Made by a program: the position numbers and the translations under genes
Shown here: in pieces, positions 46,569 to 56,934 of the stretch
How positions within the stretch are numbered: the first letter of the stretch is position 1
Layout of the letters: each line of letters opens with the position of its first letter
The notes under the pieces: generated by a model
Told to the model about the DNA's origin: nothing
The model's input: only the letters and a program-made list of their open reading frames with translations
Database searches by the model: none
Source of the DNA: Larsenimonas rhizosphaerae
Lineage (GTDB): Bacteria > Pseudomonadota > Gammaproteobacteria > Pseudomonadales > Halomonadaceae
DNA length: 64,000 nucleotides
Direction: 5' to 3'
Assembly (NCBI RefSeq): GCF_023700005.1
Contig: NZ_JAMLJK010000001.1
Location: forward strand, 62,001 to 126,000

Positions 46569-47750
46569 ATGACGCACACGGATATAGCCATCATCGGCGG
46601 AGGGCTGGTCGGTGCCAGCATGGCCTGCGCGCTCGCGCCGTTGATCTCGCGTTACGGCCTTGATGTGACTGTGATCGAACCTTCTCCGGTGCAACACGGC
46701 CAGCCGCAATCAAGCTTTGACGACCGCTCAAGTGCCATCGCCTACGGGTCGCGGCGCTGCTTCGAATCACTGGGTGTGTGGAAGGGCATGCAGGAAAAGG
46801 CCTGCCCGATTACCTCCATTCATGTCAGCCAACGGGGGTATCTGGGTGTGACGCGTCTGTCCTGTCGCGATACTCACACGGAAGCGCTGGGTTATGTCAT
46901 CGGCAACCGCTGGATGGGACATGTGCTGCATCAGCGCCTGGCCGAGCTGCCGATCTCGTGGCGTTGTCCGGCATCGGTGCAGCGGATTGTGCCGGAGAAG
47001 GAAGGGCACTGCCTGACGCTGGACGATGGCAGTACCCTGAACGCCGCGCTTACCGTCATGGCGGACGGCGGTCGCTCGGGGCTCAAGGGGCAGCTTGGGA
47101 TCAGGGATGATGTGACACCCTATGAACAGTATGCCCTGATCGCCAACGTGACCCTCAGCACACCTCACCAGGGGGTGGCCTATGAGCGTTTCACGTCTGA
47201 GGGACCCATCGCGCTATTGCCATTGCAGGGCCGCAGGATGGCGCTGGTCTGGACACAATCGCTCGAAGGGCTCACGCGCACCAGGGCGTTGTCGGATGCC
47301 GGATTTCTGGAACAGCTTCAGCGCTGCTTTGGTGACCGTGTCGGCCGGTTTGTCGAGGTGGGCCAGCGCATGGATTACCCGCTGGCGCTTCGACAGGCGC
47401 GGGAGCAGACGCGGCCTTATCTGGCCATGCTGGGAAATGCAGCTCACACGCTGCACCCTGTTGCCGGCCAGGGGTTCAATCTGGCACTGCGTGGCGTGCA
47501 GGACCTGACCCGCGAAATTCAACAGGCCCTTGAGCAGGACGAGGCCATAGGCAGTGCCTCGGTAATGGGGCGCTTCGATGCGCGTCGCCAGCAGGATCGG
47601 GATCAGATCATTCGCTTCAGTGACGGGCTGGTGCGACTGTTTGGTGTCGAGCACCCGTTGCTGGCCCATGCCCGTGGGCTTGGGCTGATCGGCATGAATC
47701 TGTTTTCACCTGCCCGGCGCCTGCTGACGCGCCGTGCCATGGGGCTTTGA
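46569..47750 (+). CDS. ubiH: 2-octaprenyl-6-methoxyphenol hydroxylase
   Basis: A 393-residue FAD monooxygenase of ubiquinone synthesis. It has the N-terminal dinucleotide-binding IIGGGLVGASMACAL, DDRSSAIAYGSRR, and the second FAD motif in the form GNAAHTLHPVAGQGFNLALR (usually GDAAH). Length fits. It starts 23 bp after ygfB and is followed 12 bp later by ubiI, so the three are probably one operon. Choice between UbiH and its paralogues is supported by gene order. Confidence 0.9.
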   Translation: MTHTDIAIIGGGLVGASMACALAPLISRYGLDVTVIEPSPVQHGQPQSSFDDRSSAIAYGSRRCFESLGVWKGMQEKACPITSIHVSQRGYLGVTRLSCRDTHTEALGYVIGNRWMGHVLHQRLAELPISWRCPASVQRIVPEKEGHCLTLDDGSTLNAALTVMADGGRSGLKGQLGIRDDVTPYEQYALIANVTLSTPHQGVAYERFTSEGPIALLPLQGRRMALVWTQSLEGLTRTRALSDAGFLEQLQRCFGDRVGRFVEVGQRMDYPLALRQAREQTRPYLAMLGNAAHTLHPVAGQGFNLALRGVQDLTREIQQALEQDEAIGSASVMGRFDARRQQDRDQIIRFSDGLVRLFGVEHPLLAHARGLGLIGMNLFSPARRLLTRRAMGL

Positions 47751-47762
47751 TGGGGAATCAAC

Positions 47763-48977
47763 ATGTTTGATGTAGTCATTGTCGGCGCCGGTATGGTGGG
47801 AAGCGCTCTTGGGCTGGAGCTGGCGCGTGGTGGTCTGCGCGTGGCACTGGTGGATGCCGGGTCAGGGGAGGCGGCCTGGTCCCCTGACACGGTGGATAAT
47901 CGCGTCAGTGCCATTACCGAGGCCTCGAGACTCTGGCTGAAGCGTCTGGGCGTGTGGGATGCCATTGCCTCACGCCGTATCAGTGGCTATGAGCACATGA
48001 CGGTCTGGGATGGTGAAGGAACCGGCGAACTCGGATTTCATGCCGACGATATCAGCGTGGATACCCTGGGGCATATTGTTGAAAACAGCGCGATTACCGA
48101 TGCACTGCATGACGCGTTGCGCGACTGTGACGAGGCGACGCTCCTTTTCGGTTGTCGCGCCGAGGCGCTGGTCTGTGATGACGCGGCTGCCGGTATCCTG
48201 CATCTTGACGATGGTCGGCAGCTGACGGCAGGTCTGATCGTGGGGGCCGATGGTGCACGTTCCCGACTGCGTGCGCTGGCCGGTATCGAGACACGGGAAT
48301 ATGCCACCGGACAGGTAGCGCTGGTAGCCACCGTTACTCATGAAAGATCACATGACGCTACGGCGCGTCAGGTCTTTTTACCGACCGGACCACTGGCCTT
48401 CTTGCCCCTGTCCGTATCAGGCAATACCCATACCAGCTCTATCGTCTGGTCCTGCGACGAGGCATTTGGCCATGTTCAGAATGAGCGGAATGATGACGAC
48501 TTCCTGCGGGAGTTGTCCGTAGCGTTTGAACACCGACTGGGCTCCTTTCATACCGTGCAGTCGCGTGCCTGCTTTCCACTGGTGCAGCGCCATGCGGTGC
48601 GCTACACCCAGGCCGGGCTGGCCCTGGTCGGCGATGCGGCACACAACATTCATCCGCTGGCAGGTCAGGGCGTCAATCTGGGATTTCTGGATGCGGCCGT
48701 ACTGGCCGAAGAGGTGCTTCAGGCACGCAAGCGGGGCATCGCCATGGGGGATGCCAGAATCCTGGCCCGCTATTCAAGGCGCCGTCGTGGTGACAACCAG
48801 CAAATGCTGTGGATGATGGATGCCTTTCGTCGAGGGTTCGGAAGCCGCCTGACGCCAGTCCGGTTGCTGCGGAACCTGGGGCTGCAGGGCGTAAACCGCA
48901 TGGCGCCCATCAAGCAGTTTTTTGCACGTCAGGCGCTGGGGCGCCGGGGCGACCTTCCCCGGGTCATGAAGCCCTGA
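47763..48977 (+). CDS. ubiI: Ubiquinone biosynthesis FAD hydroxylase UbiI/VisC type
   Basis: A 404-residue FAD monooxygenase, paralogue of UbiH, thought to hydroxylate C5 of the ubiquinone ring. It has VVIVGAGMVGSALGLELA at the start, DNRVSAITEAS and GDAAHNIHPLAGQGVNLGFLD. Placed directly after ubiH as in E. coli. GGGGAA precedes the ATG. It converges with ctpA with 19 bp between the genes, with no clear terminator in that space. Confidence 0.87.
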   Translation: MFDVVIVGAGMVGSALGLELARGGLRVALVDAGSGEAAWSPDTVDNRVSAITEASRLWLKRLGVWDAIASRRISGYEHMTVWDGEGTGELGFHADDISVDTLGHIVENSAITDALHDALRDCDEATLLFGCRAEALVCDDAAAGILHLDDGRQLTAGLIVGADGARSRLRALAGIETREYATGQVALVATVTHERSHDATARQVFLPTGPLAFLPLSVSGNTHTSSIVWSCDEAFGHVQNERNDDDFLRELSVAFEHRLGSFHTVQSRACFPLVQRHAVRYTQAGLALVGDAAHNIHPLAGQGVNLGFLDAAVLAEEVLQARKRGIAMGDARILARYSRRRRGDNQQMLWMMDAFRRGFGSRLTPVRLLRNLGLQGVNRMAPIKQFFARQALGRRGDLPRVMKP

Positions 48978-48996
48978 CATGCATGCCCTGCCGGTA

Positions 48997-50277
48997 TTAT
49001 CGAGTACCTGCCTGTTGCCAGGCGGCCAGCCCCTTCAGCAGATTGAGTGCTTCGCCAAGCGGGTAATCCTGTTCGGCAAGGGCCGAAGCCGGTGCAGGGA
49101 GTGCTGCGCTGGTTTCGGTACTGTCGAGATGGTTCTCGAGTGAGCGCTCACGTACCTCAGGTGCCTGAGCATCGTTCAGCATCAGCTCGCCGCGTTGCAG
49201 TCGGACATCAGGCACAATGCCTTCGGCCTGAATCGAGCGCCCGCTGGGTGTGAAATAGCGGGCGGTGGTCAGTTTCAGGGCACCGCCATTGTCCAGCGGC
49301 ATGACCGTTTGTACCGAGCCCTTTCCAAAGGTGGGTTCGCCCATCACGATGGCTCGATGGTTGTCCTTCAGGGCGCCTGCCACGATTTCCGCTGCCGAGG
49401 CGGTGCCGGCATTGACCAGCACTACCACGGGTATCTTCCGAAGACGTGTCGTGTCCCGGGAGGCGTTGAAACGTACTTCACTGTTTTCGATCCGTCCATG
49501 GGTATACACGATCAATCCGGTATCCAGAAACAGGTTGGTTGTTTCCACGGCGCTTTCCAGCAGACCACCGGGGTTATTGCGCAAGTCCAGTACCAGCCCC
49601 TTCAGTGCCTGCCTGCCTTCGAGATCGGACAATGCTGATGCCAGATCATCGGCGGTGCGTGCCTGGAACTGGCTGATGCGGGCGTAGGCATACCCTGGTG
49701 ACAGTATTCGGCTCGTCACGCTGTCCTGGCGAATGATGGCCCGCTCAAGGGTGACTGTGCGTGGCGTGTTGCTTGCTTCCGATAGAACACCGAGGGTCAT
49801 GGTGCTGCCTTCCTTGCCCCGCATTCGTTCGACGGCGTCGCTCAGGCTCATATCATTGGTTGATGTGCCATCAATGCTCAGAATGCGGTCATTGGGCTGC
49901 AGTCCGGCACGCGCGGCGGGCGTGCCATCCATCGGGGCGATGATGACAATGTGGCCGTTTTTTTCGCTGACCTGAATGCCTACACCGGCAAATTCGCCTT
50001 GAGTGGCCTCCTGCAGATCGCGAAAGCCGGCCTCGTCCAGATACGCCGAGTGCGGATCCAGATTGGACACCATGCCACGCAGGGCATTATCGAAAAGCGT
50101 TTTGTCATCCACGGGATCGACATAGGTTTGTCTGATCTGCTCGAAGACCCGGGAAAAGGTGCGGATATCCTCGATGGGAAGCGCGCCATCTTCGGGGGCG
50201 GTATCCTCTGCGTAAAGTGGTATCTGGAAGACCAGTAACAGCAGGCCTGTCAGCGTGGCCCATGGGCGCGCGTGCAT
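48997..50277 (-). CDS. Carboxyl-terminal processing protease (S41 family, CtpA-like)
   Basis: A 426-residue periplasmic protease. It has a signal peptide (TLTGLLLLVFQIPLYA, cleavage near residue 23), an S41 N-terminal segment, a PDZ domain at about 85-165 (GIQVSEKNGHIVIIAP; AARAGLQPNDRILSIDG) and the catalytic serine-lysine pair in NAGTASAAEIVAGAL and FGKGSVQT. It is the third gene of the gpmI-envC-ctpA operon, a conserved order in which EnvC and this protease act on cell-wall metabolism. AAGGAT precedes the ATG. Confidence 0.92.
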   Translation of the reverse strand: MHARPWATLTGLLLLVFQIPLYAEDTAPEDGALPIEDIRTFSRVFEQIRQTYVDPVDDKTLFDNALRGMVSNLDPHSAYLDEAGFRDLQEATQGEFAGVGIQVSEKNGHIVIIAPMDGTPAARAGLQPNDRILSIDGTSTNDMSLSDAVERMRGKEGSTMTLGVLSEASNTPRTVTLERAIIRQDSVTSRILSPGYAYARISQFQARTADDLASALSDLEGRQALKGLVLDLRNNPGGLLESAVETTNLFLDTGLIVYTHGRIENSEVRFNASRDTTRLRKIPVVVLVNAGTASAAEIVAGALKDNHRAIVMGEPTFGKGSVQTVMPLDNGGALKLTTARYFTPSGRSIQAEGIVPDVRLQRGELMLNDAQAPEVRERSLENHLDSTETSAALPAPASALAEQDYPLGEALNLLKGLAAWQQAGTR

Positions 50278-50328
50278 AACGAATCCTTGTCCGGCGACGC
50301 CAGGGCGCCTTCCTGATGTGATGAGTCC

Positions 50329-51540
50329 TTAATGCCGGGACAGCCAGCGCCCCGGATCGACCGGATTACCCTTGCTTCTCACTTCAAAATACAGTGCAGG
50401 CTGGCTGAGCCCGCCTGAATCACCCACCGTAGCCAGGGCAGCCCCCTTCTCAACCTGATCACCGGTAGTGACGTTGATCCGCTGATTATGTGCATACAAG
50501 GTAAGCACGTTATTTCGATCAGCGACAATCACCAGGTACCCGAAGCCACGCATCCAGTTGGCGAATACCACCTGGCCCGCCACCATGGCCCGAACGGTGG
50601 TGCCTGCGCGTGCGCCCAGCAGGACACCATTTCTGTGGACGCCTTCGCCCTTGCCATAGGCAGACAGCATGCGTGCTCCCGCTATGGGCCACTTGCCCGT
50701 GGTCGCCTTGCCGGCCCGCACGACGCGAGAGGGCTGCGCGGGTGCCTCGGCGCTGGCTTCCTCGGCGGTCAATTCGCCGGTGCCGGTTGTTTTACGGGCT
50801 CTGGCCAGCTGTTCCTGCATGGCATTGAAGGTCTTTTCGGCCTGTGTCTGCTCGCGCTTGAGGGCGGCCAGACGTGACTGGCGGGAGCCGTATTCGGCAT
50901 TCAGTGTCGCCACGGCCTGTTCGCGCTCCCTTCGCTGGCTATCCAGTGTGGCCTGCTGGCGGGTCAGGGTCGCTCTGGTGGTATCCAGTGATGCCTGTTG
51001 TTCGTTCAGCTGGTGTTCATTGCGGGCCAGATCGAGATTCAGCGATGCCAGGGCATCCAGTCGTGCCTGGCGAGCCTTGTTCAGCGCGTTGAGATAATGC
51101 TGAAAGCGCGCGGCCTGTGCCGGGTCCTGTTGATTGAGCAGCAGTTTCATTCGCGGATCACGGCCAAGGCGATAAAGGCCTGCCAGCTGTCGGGCAAGCC
51201 CTTCTCGCTGATCACTGCGCTCCTGCTCGAGGCTGGCGCGCTGCGTATTCAGAGTGCGTAGCGAGGATTCTATCTCGCGTTGCCGGTCGGCCAGATCATC
51301 AAGACGCTTGTGGGTGGCTGCGAGCTGCCGCTCGGCCTTTTCCAGCGCCTGACGCGCCTTGCGGCGCTTTGACGAGGTAGCGTCCAGACGGTTTTCGGCC
51401 GCCTCGACAGTCGCGCCGATGCGTTCGAGCTGTGCTTTTGATATATCGGCCGCAAGAACGCCCGGAGCAAGTCCGGGCGTCATTATCAGCAGGGCGAGCA
51501 CAAGCAGGCTTCCCCTGCGGCGCAGACAGGTAACGATCAT
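50329..51540 (-). CDS. envC: Murein hydrolase activator EnvC family
   Basis: A 403-residue periplasmic protein with a signal peptide (LLVLALLIMTPGLAPGVLA), a long coiled coil rich in Glu, Arg and Gln at about residues 35-250, and a C-terminal LytM domain. The LytM domain lacks the usual catalytic histidine pair near its end (HLH is replaced, PALYFEV), as in EnvC, which activates amidases and does not itself cut. I chose the ATG at 51540; a TTG start at 51567 would overlap gpmI. It helps septal peptidoglycan splitting. Confidence 0.88.
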   Translation of the reverse strand: MIVTCLRRRGSLLVLALLIMTPGLAPGVLAADISKAQLERIGATVEAAENRLDATSSKRRKARQALEKAERQLAATHKRLDDLADRQREIESSLRTLNTQRASLEQERSDQREGLARQLAGLYRLGRDPRMKLLLNQQDPAQAARFQHYLNALNKARQARLDALASLNLDLARNEHQLNEQQASLDTTRATLTRQQATLDSQRREREQAVATLNAEYGSRQSRLAALKREQTQAEKTFNAMQEQLARARKTTGTGELTAEEASAEAPAQPSRVVRAGKATTGKWPIAGARMLSAYGKGEGVHRNGVLLGARAGTTVRAMVAGQVVFANWMRGFGYLVIVADRNNVLTLYAHNQRINVTTGDQVEKGAALATVGDSGGLSQPALYFEVRSKGNPVDPGRWLSRH

Positions 51541-51553
51541 GCGCAATGTCGCT

Positions 51554-53107
51554 TCACGAGATCTCAAGAAGTGAGCGGCCGGTCATTTCCTCGGGCTGTG
51601 ACTCACCCAGCATGGTCAGCAGGGTAGGGGAGAGATCGCACAGGCTGCCATCTTCGGCCAGATGATCAGCGCGTTCGCCTACATAGACCAGCGGCACCAT
51701 GAACGTGGTATGTGAGGTATGCGGATTGCCCGACTCGGGATCGACCATCATTTCACAGTTGCCATGATCTGCAGTGACCAGGCATTCACCGCCGACTTCC
51801 CGCAGGGCGTCGAGTACCTGGCCCAGGCAGGTATCCACGGTTTCGACCGCCTTGATGGCGGCGTTCAGATCCCCGGTGTGACCGACCATGTCGCAGTTGG
51901 CGTAGTTGCAGATGATCAGGTCAAACCGCCTGGCACGAATGGCGTCGACGAGTTTTTCCGTAATGCCGTGAGCACTCATTTCCGGCTTTTCGTCGTAGGT
52001 CTTCACGTCTCGTGGCGAGGGAACAAGAATGCGCTCTTCGCCTTCGAACTCCTTTTCTTCCCCGCCGGAGAAGAAGAAGGTGACGTGAGGATACTTCTCG
52101 GTTTCGGCGATCCGCAGCTGACGCAGGCCTCGTTTGGAGGCCACTTCACCCAGGGTATTGCCAAGCTCCGCGGGAGCAAACGCCACCGGAGCCTTGATGT
52201 CCTCGGCATACTGGGTCATCGTCACGAAATTGACCTTCGGCGGGGTGCGCGTGAAGCCATCAAAGTCGTCCGACAGAAAGGCACGGCTCAGCTCACGGGC
52301 CCGATCCGAGCGGAAATTGGCAAAAATGACACTGTCACCGTCTTCGATGGTGACCGGGCTACCGTCCGGCTGAATGCTGGTGGCTTCCACGAATTCGTCG
52401 GTTTCATCACGCTCGTAGGCAGCGTCCAGCGCCTGTGTGGCACTTTCTGCCGTGTGACGCCCCTTGCCTTCGGTGACGACGCGATAGGCATCCTCGACCC
52501 GCTCCCAGCGGTTATCGCGATCCATGGCATAAAAGCGGCCCACGATTGAGGCAATCCGACCGTTCCCCAGCTCTTCGAACAGGGCATCGGCGCGATTCAA
52601 GGACTCGCCTGCGCATTTTGGTGCCGTGTCACGGCCGTCGGTAAAGGCGTGCAGGTAAATGCGTTTTGCACCGCGATCGCTGGCCAGTCTGATCAATGCC
52701 AGGACGTGATCTTCGTGGCTGTGTACTCCGCCCGAGGACAACAGCCCCAGGACATGAACGGCCTTGTCGGCGTCAACGGCCTGGTCGATTGCCTTCGTCA
52801 GAACCTCATTGCTGTCCAGTTCGCCATCATTGACTGCCTTGGTAATGCGTGTCAGTTCCTGGTAGACCACTCGGCCGGCACCAAGGTTCATGTGGCCGAC
52901 TTCGGAATTACCCATCTGGCCATCCGGCAGCCCGACATACCCGCCGTCCGTATGAATCAACGTATGAGGGTAACGGGATTTCAGGTCATCCATGACCGGT
53001 GTGTCGGCATTGTCTACCGCATTGTTTTCCGAGGCATCATTCTGGCCATAGCCGTCAAGAATGATGAGTGCCACGGGACGTGGACCGGTTGTCGCTTCCT
53101 TCGTCAT
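51554..53107 (-). CDS. gpmI: 2,3-bisphosphoglycerate-independent phosphoglycerate mutase
   Basis: A 517-residue Mn-dependent glycolytic mutase converting 3-phosphoglycerate to 2-phosphoglycerate. It has [10 protein letters not shown], the catalytic serine in [11 protein letters not shown] (about residue 68), [36 protein letters not shown] and TADHGNCE. The length is as in the family. GAGGCGA precedes the ATG. It is first of the operon with envC and the S41 protease. Confidence 0.96.
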   Translation of the reverse strand: MTKEATTGPRPVALIILDGYGQNDASENNAVDNADTPVMDDLKSRYPHTLIHTDGGYVGLPDGQMGNSEVGHMNLGAGRVVYQELTRITKAVNDGELDSNEVLTKAIDQAVDADKAVHVLGLLSSGGVHSHEDHVLALIRLASDRGAKRIYLHAFTDGRDTAPKCAGESLNRADALFEELGNGRIASIVGRFYAMDRDNRWERVEDAYRVVTEGKGRHTAESATQALDAAYERDETDEFVEATSIQPDGSPVTIEDGDSVIFANFRSDRARELSRAFLSDDFDGFTRTPPKVNFVTMTQYAEDIKAPVAFAPAELGNTLGEVASKRGLRQLRIAETEKYPHVTFFFSGGEEKEFEGEERILVPSPRDVKTYDEKPEMSAHGITEKLVDAIRARRFDLIICNYANCDMVGHTGDLNAAIKAVETVDTCLGQVLDALREVGGECLVTADHGNCEMMVDPESGNPHTSHTTFMVPLVYVGERADHLAEDGSLCDLSPTLLTMLGESQPEEMTGRSLLEIS

Positions 53108-53292
53108 GAAATCGCCTCGATTAGCTGGTTCGCGAAAGGTGCCCTTTCAGGCATCATACCCCACGCCTGTTTGGACGTCAGCCGGACGCACGGCCTCGGC
53201 TTGTGTATACTGGGCGCGTTTTTTCCAGGCTACGCCAAAGGCCGTGTCTTCGGCGTATTCAGAATTCGTTATCCTCCAAGAGTGTAGGCCCA

Positions 53293-53715
53293 ATGATCGA
53301 TCAGTTTTTGGAGTTTGCCCAGAATCATCTGGTGCTCGTGAGTGTATTTGCCCTGATACTGCTGGCCTGGCTGGCATTCGAGGCCAAACGCAATGGGGAA
53401 GGTGGGGTTACCTCCGGCGAGGCGACCCGGCTGATCAACCGCGAGGACGCCGCAGTGGTTGATATCCGCGAGCCGAAGGAATTCAAGACCGGGCATATTG
53501 CCGGTGCCGTGAATATTCCAGCGGGCAAGCTCGATAGCCGTATGCATGAACTTGATAAACACAAGGACAAGCCGGTCATTGTGGTCTGCAAGTCAGGCCA
53601 GACGGCGGGGCAGTCAATGACCCAGCTCAAGGCTGCCGGTTTCAGCCGTGCCGCCAAACTCAAGGGTGGCATGTCCCAGTGGCAGGCCGATGAGTTGCCG
53701 GTAGTGCGTCGCTGA
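53293..53715 (+). CDS. Membrane-anchored rhodanese-like protein (YibN type)
   Basis: A 140-residue protein with one N-terminal membrane helix (LVLVSVFALILLAWLAF, about residues 13-30) and a single rhodanese domain. The domain has VVDIREPKEFKTGHIAGAVN and the active-site cysteine in VCKSGQTAG. It resembles E. coli YibN, encoded next to secB and gpmI. It may transfer sulfur or interact with membrane-protein insertion partners. The chosen ATG at 53293 is the first with the family's start; the 30-codon upstream frame is not convincing. Confidence 0.86.
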   Translation: MIDQFLEFAQNHLVLVSVFALILLAWLAFEAKRNGEGGVTSGEATRLINREDAAVVDIREPKEFKTGHIAGAVNIPAGKLDSRMHELDKHKDKPVIVVCKSGQTAGQSMTQLKAAGFSRAAKLKGGMSQWQADELPVVRR

Positions 53716-53763
53716 CGCCGGGCCTGCGCTCTTCATTCATCATTTTCAGGGGAAATAACACGC

Positions 53764-54234
53764 ATGTCGGAAGAAAATGCCACTGCCCAGGGGCAGGAAG
53801 ACATCCAGTTCGCACTTCAGCGTATTTACGTCAAGGATGTGTCCTTCGAAGCACCGAACTCACCGTCCGTTTTCCAGCAGCAGTTTCAGCCTCGGGTAAA
53901 GCTGGATGTTGATAACAGCTATACGCAGGTGGACGAAGGTGTTTACGAAGTCACCGTCAAGGTAACGGCACAGGTCTTCAATGGCGAGCAGCAGACCACG
54001 GCGTTTCTGGTCGAAGTCGAGCAGGCTGGCCTGTTTACCATCATGGGACTTCCTGATGCACAGCTCGATCACACCCTGAATGCCTTCTGTCCGAACGTGC
54101 TGTTTCCCTATGCGCGTGAGTGCATTGATAACATGGTCGGCCGTGGCAGCTTCCCTGCGTTGATGCTGGCTCCGGTCAACTTCGACGCCATGTATGCCCA
54201 GAAGCAGCAGGGCAACCAGCAGGCCGCCAACTAG
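53764..54234 (+). CDS. secB: Protein-export chaperone SecB
   Basis: A 156-residue tetrameric chaperone that keeps precursors unfolded and hands them to SecA. It has [19 protein letters not shown], the beta-sheet region [20 protein letters not shown] and [20 protein letters not shown] near the end. AGGGGAAA precedes the ATG. The neighbours, rhodanese and rsmE, are on the same strand. The stop is 3 bp before rsmE. Confidence 0.97.
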   Translation: MSEENATAQGQEDIQFALQRIYVKDVSFEAPNSPSVFQQQFQPRVKLDVDNSYTQVDEGVYEVTVKVTAQVFNGEQQTTAFLVEVEQAGLFTIMGLPDAQLDHTLNAFCPNVLFPYARECIDNMVGRGSFPALMLAPVNFDAMYAQKQQGNQQAAN

Positions 54235-54237
54235 GCC

Positions 54238-54966
54238 ATGAGCATTCGCCTTTACGTTGACGAAACGCTGCCCCTCGGGCGGCGTTTTTCCTTGCCGGAA
54301 GGCCCGGCAAGGCATCTGGCTGCTGTATTGCGTGCCAGACCCGGCGATCAGGTCAGTCTGTTTGATGGCCGGGGTCATGAGGTGCTGGCACAGGTGCTGG
54401 AGGTCGGACGCCGACAGGTGGATGTCGAAATTGTAAGTGAGTATTCGCCTACGCCAGAGTCGCCGTTGGTAGTGCATCTGGGGCAGGCGATCTCAAAGGG
54501 TGACCGCATGGATTATGCAATCCAGAAGGCGGTCGAGCTGGGCGTGGCATCAGTTACCCCGCTGTACACCGAGCGTGGCGATGTGCGGCTCAAGGGCGAT
54601 CGGGCCGACAAAAAACTGACGCATTGGCAAAACGTGGCGATCAGTGCCTGCGAGCAGTGCGGCCGCGCAACGGTGCCTGCGATTCATCCGCCAATGGCCC
54701 TGCCTCAGTGGCTGGCCGAGCGGGATGATCCCCTGAGACTGGTATTGCATCCCGGGCAACCCGGCTGGCAGGAGCAGCAGGCTTCGCCAGCGCGCGTGGC
54801 GCTGTTGATCGGCCCGGAAGGCGGCCTTTCTGCTGATGAAGTGAGTGCTTCCTTGCATCATGATTTCATTCCCCTGGGGCTTGGTCCGCGCATCCTGCGA
54901 ACAGAGACGGCTCCGGTGGTTGCGCTGACCCTGTTGCAATCGCGCTACGGCGATCTGCTTCCCTGA
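54238..54966 (+). CDS. rsmE: 16S rRNA (uracil(1498)-N(3))-methyltransferase
   Basis: A 242-residue SPOUT methyltransferase with the knot motifs LLIGPEGGLSADEV and GLGPRILRTETAPVVAL, and the N-terminal PUA-like domain. YAIQKAVELGVASVTPL is typical. It starts 3 bp after secB with little ribosome site, so translation is probably coupled. A hairpin with 8-bp arms (54974-54994) follows without a U-tract. Confidence 0.94.
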   Translation: MSIRLYVDETLPLGRRFSLPEGPARHLAAVLRARPGDQVSLFDGRGHEVLAQVLEVGRRQVDVEIVSEYSPTPESPLVVHLGQAISKGDRMDYAIQKAVELGVASVTPLYTERGDVRLKGDRADKKLTHWQNVAISACEQCGRATVPAIHPPMALPQWLAERDDPLRLVLHPGQPGWQEQQASPARVALLIGPEGGLSADEVSASLHHDFIPLGLGPRILRTETAPVVALTLLQSRYGDLLP

Positions 54967-55030
54967 TGCAGCTACCTGCCGTGTCTCGGCAGGTCCTGCA
55001 GGCGCGTCTTCTGTATCCCGGCTAGACTTT

Positions 55031-55040
55031 TGTCTATACG
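55031..55040 (+). promoter_or_regulatory. Possible -10 of poxB (sigma-S-like)
   Basis: TGTCTATACG contains CTATAC, close to the -10 element seen at sigma-S-dependent promoters. PoxB is sigma-S-regulated in E. coli, so this is suggestive. The -35 region has no strong match. Confidence 0.3.
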
Positions 55041-55087
55041 CCCTGCCTGTGGGCAGAGGCCTTGGATGAACAATACCAGGAGATGAT

Positions 55088-56812
55088 ATGGCGACGGCAA
55101 CCGTAGCTGATGTGTTGATCGAAACATTGCATCAGGCAGGAGTGCGCAGCATCTGGGGGTTACCAGGTGATTCCCTGAACGGGCTGACAGAAAGCCTGCG
55201 TACCCGGGAAGACATTTTCTGGCGAGGAGTGCGCCACGAGGAAACCGCGGCGTTATCGGCCAGTGCCGAAGCGGATGCCACCGGCCGTCTGTCGGTCTGT
55301 GCCGGCTCCTGCGGGCCGGGCAACCTCCACCTGATCAACGGGCTTTATGAGGCGCAGCGGGCCCATGTGCCCATGCTGGCCATTGCGGCCCAGATTCCCT
55401 CCAGCGAAGCCGGCCTTGGGTATTTCCAGGAAACCCATCCAGAACGCCTTTTTCAGGAGTGCAGCGATTACTGTGCACTGGTATCCAGCCCCGAGCAGTT
55501 ATCGCGGGTGCTGGAAACGGCGATGCGCTCCGCCATCGTGAACCGCAGTGTCTCGGTGATCGTGCTGCCGGGGGATGTAGCGCTTCAGCCTGCCAGTGAC
55601 AGCAGGGTGAGCTGGTCTGACCCGGTACTGCCGGTCGTGGTACCGCCGGACAATGAGCTGGATGCGCTGGCCGAGCTGCTCAACGGGCAAAAGAAGGTAA
55701 CACTGCTGTGTGGCTATGGCTGTGATAATGCCCACGATGAAGTGGTCGCACTGGCCGAGCGGCTCAAGGCCCCGGTGGTACATGCCCTGCGCGGCAAGCA
55801 GTCCCTTGAATACGATAATCCCTATGATGTTGGCATGACGGGACTGATCGGGTTCAGCTCCGGCTATCACGCCATGATGGAATGTGATTTTCTGGTCATG
55901 CTGGGCACCAACTTTCCCTACCGCGACTTTTTCCCCGAACACGGCAACATTGTTCAAATCGATAACCGGGGTGGGCATCTCGGGCGTCGCTGTCCGCTGC
56001 TGAAAGGGCTGGTCGGGGATATCCGGCCAACCCTTGCTGCCCTGCTTCCGCGCCTTGAATCACAGGATGATACGGCGTTTCTGGATGCAGCTCGCAAGCA
56101 CTACCGCAAGGCGCGTCAGGGGCTGGATGATCTGGCCTCGCCACGTGACGACGACATTCCCCTGCACCCGCAGTACCTGACTGCCCGCATCAGCGCGCTG
56201 GCTGCTGATGATGCCCTTTTTACCGCCGATGTGGGCACGCCCACCGTCTGGGCGGCACGTTATCTGAAAATGAATGGCCAGCGTCGGCTGACCGGCTCCT
56301 TCATGCACGGCTCGATGGCTACCGCCATGCCGCAGGCAATGGGACTGCAGGTGGCGCATCCGGACCGGCCGGTCATCTCGTTATCGGGGGACGGCGGCAT
56401 TACCATGCTGATGGGGGATCTGATCACGCTGTCAGAGCAGCAACTGCCGGTAAAGGTGGTGATCTACAACAACGGCAGCCTGGGGTTTGTCGCCATGGAA
56501 ATGAAGGCGGCAGGGTTCGTGGATCACACCACCAATCTGAGCCAGCCGGATTTCAGGGCGCTGGCCGAATCCCTCGGTATCAAGGGTGTGAGAGTGACAT
56601 CATCCCGCGCGCTGGATGATGCACTGACCGAAGCGTTCGAACATGACGGCCCGGTCATCATCGATGTACATACAGCGAAGCAGGAGCTGTCGATGCCGCC
56701 GAAGATCGAGGCCGCGCAGGCCCGCGGGTTCAGCCTTTACATGCTGCGTGCCGTTATGAGTGGTCGTGGCGATGAAGTCATCGAACTGGCGAAAACCAAC
56801 CTGTTGCGCTAG
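55088..56812 (+). CDS. poxB: Pyruvate dehydrogenase (quinone) / pyruvate oxidase
   Basis: A 574-residue peripheral membrane flavoenzyme that decarboxylates pyruvate to acetate and CO2 and reduces quinone. It follows E. coli PoxB along its whole length: [50 protein letters not shown] and [17 protein letters not shown]. It also has thiamine-diphosphate GDGG...N around [12 protein letters not shown] and the C-terminal [20 protein letters not shown], the lipid-activated membrane-binding tail. CAGGAG precedes the ATG. It stands alone between rsmE and gshB. Confidence 0.95.
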   Translation: MATATVADVLIETLHQAGVRSIWGLPGDSLNGLTESLRTREDIFWRGVRHEETAALSASAEADATGRLSVCAGSCGPGNLHLINGLYEAQRAHVPMLAIAAQIPSSEAGLGYFQETHPERLFQECSDYCALVSSPEQLSRVLETAMRSAIVNRSVSVIVLPGDVALQPASDSRVSWSDPVLPVVVPPDNELDALAELLNGQKKVTLLCGYGCDNAHDEVVALAERLKAPVVHALRGKQSLEYDNPYDVGMTGLIGFSSGYHAMMECDFLVMLGTNFPYRDFFPEHGNIVQIDNRGGHLGRRCPLLKGLVGDIRPTLAALLPRLESQDDTAFLDAARKHYRKARQGLDDLASPRDDDIPLHPQYLTARISALAADDALFTADVGTPTVWAARYLKMNGQRRLTGSFMHGSMATAMPQAMGLQVAHPDRPVISLSGDGGITMLMGDLITLSEQQLPVKVVIYNNGSLGFVAMEMKAAGFVDHTTNLSQPDFRALAESLGIKGVRVTSSRALDDALTEAFEHDGPVIIDVHTAKQELSMPPKIEAAQARGFSLYMLRAVMSGRGDEVIELAKTNLLR

Positions 56813-56861
56813 TCAGCCATGGTACGGGCTGATGGGCTGACGCATACTGTTCTTCATTCAG

Positions 56862-56879
56862 CGGGCCGCATGCGGCCCG
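56862..56879. terminator. Weak hairpin after poxB
   Basis: CGGGCCGCA and its reverse complement TGCGGCCCG in direct contact, followed by TTG only. It may act as a weak terminator or RNA stabiliser after poxB. Confidence 0.35.
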
Positions 56880-56934
56880 TTGTCACGAGACAGGCACCGA
56901 ATTTGAAACACCCCCCTGGAGAGAAGAGACACCC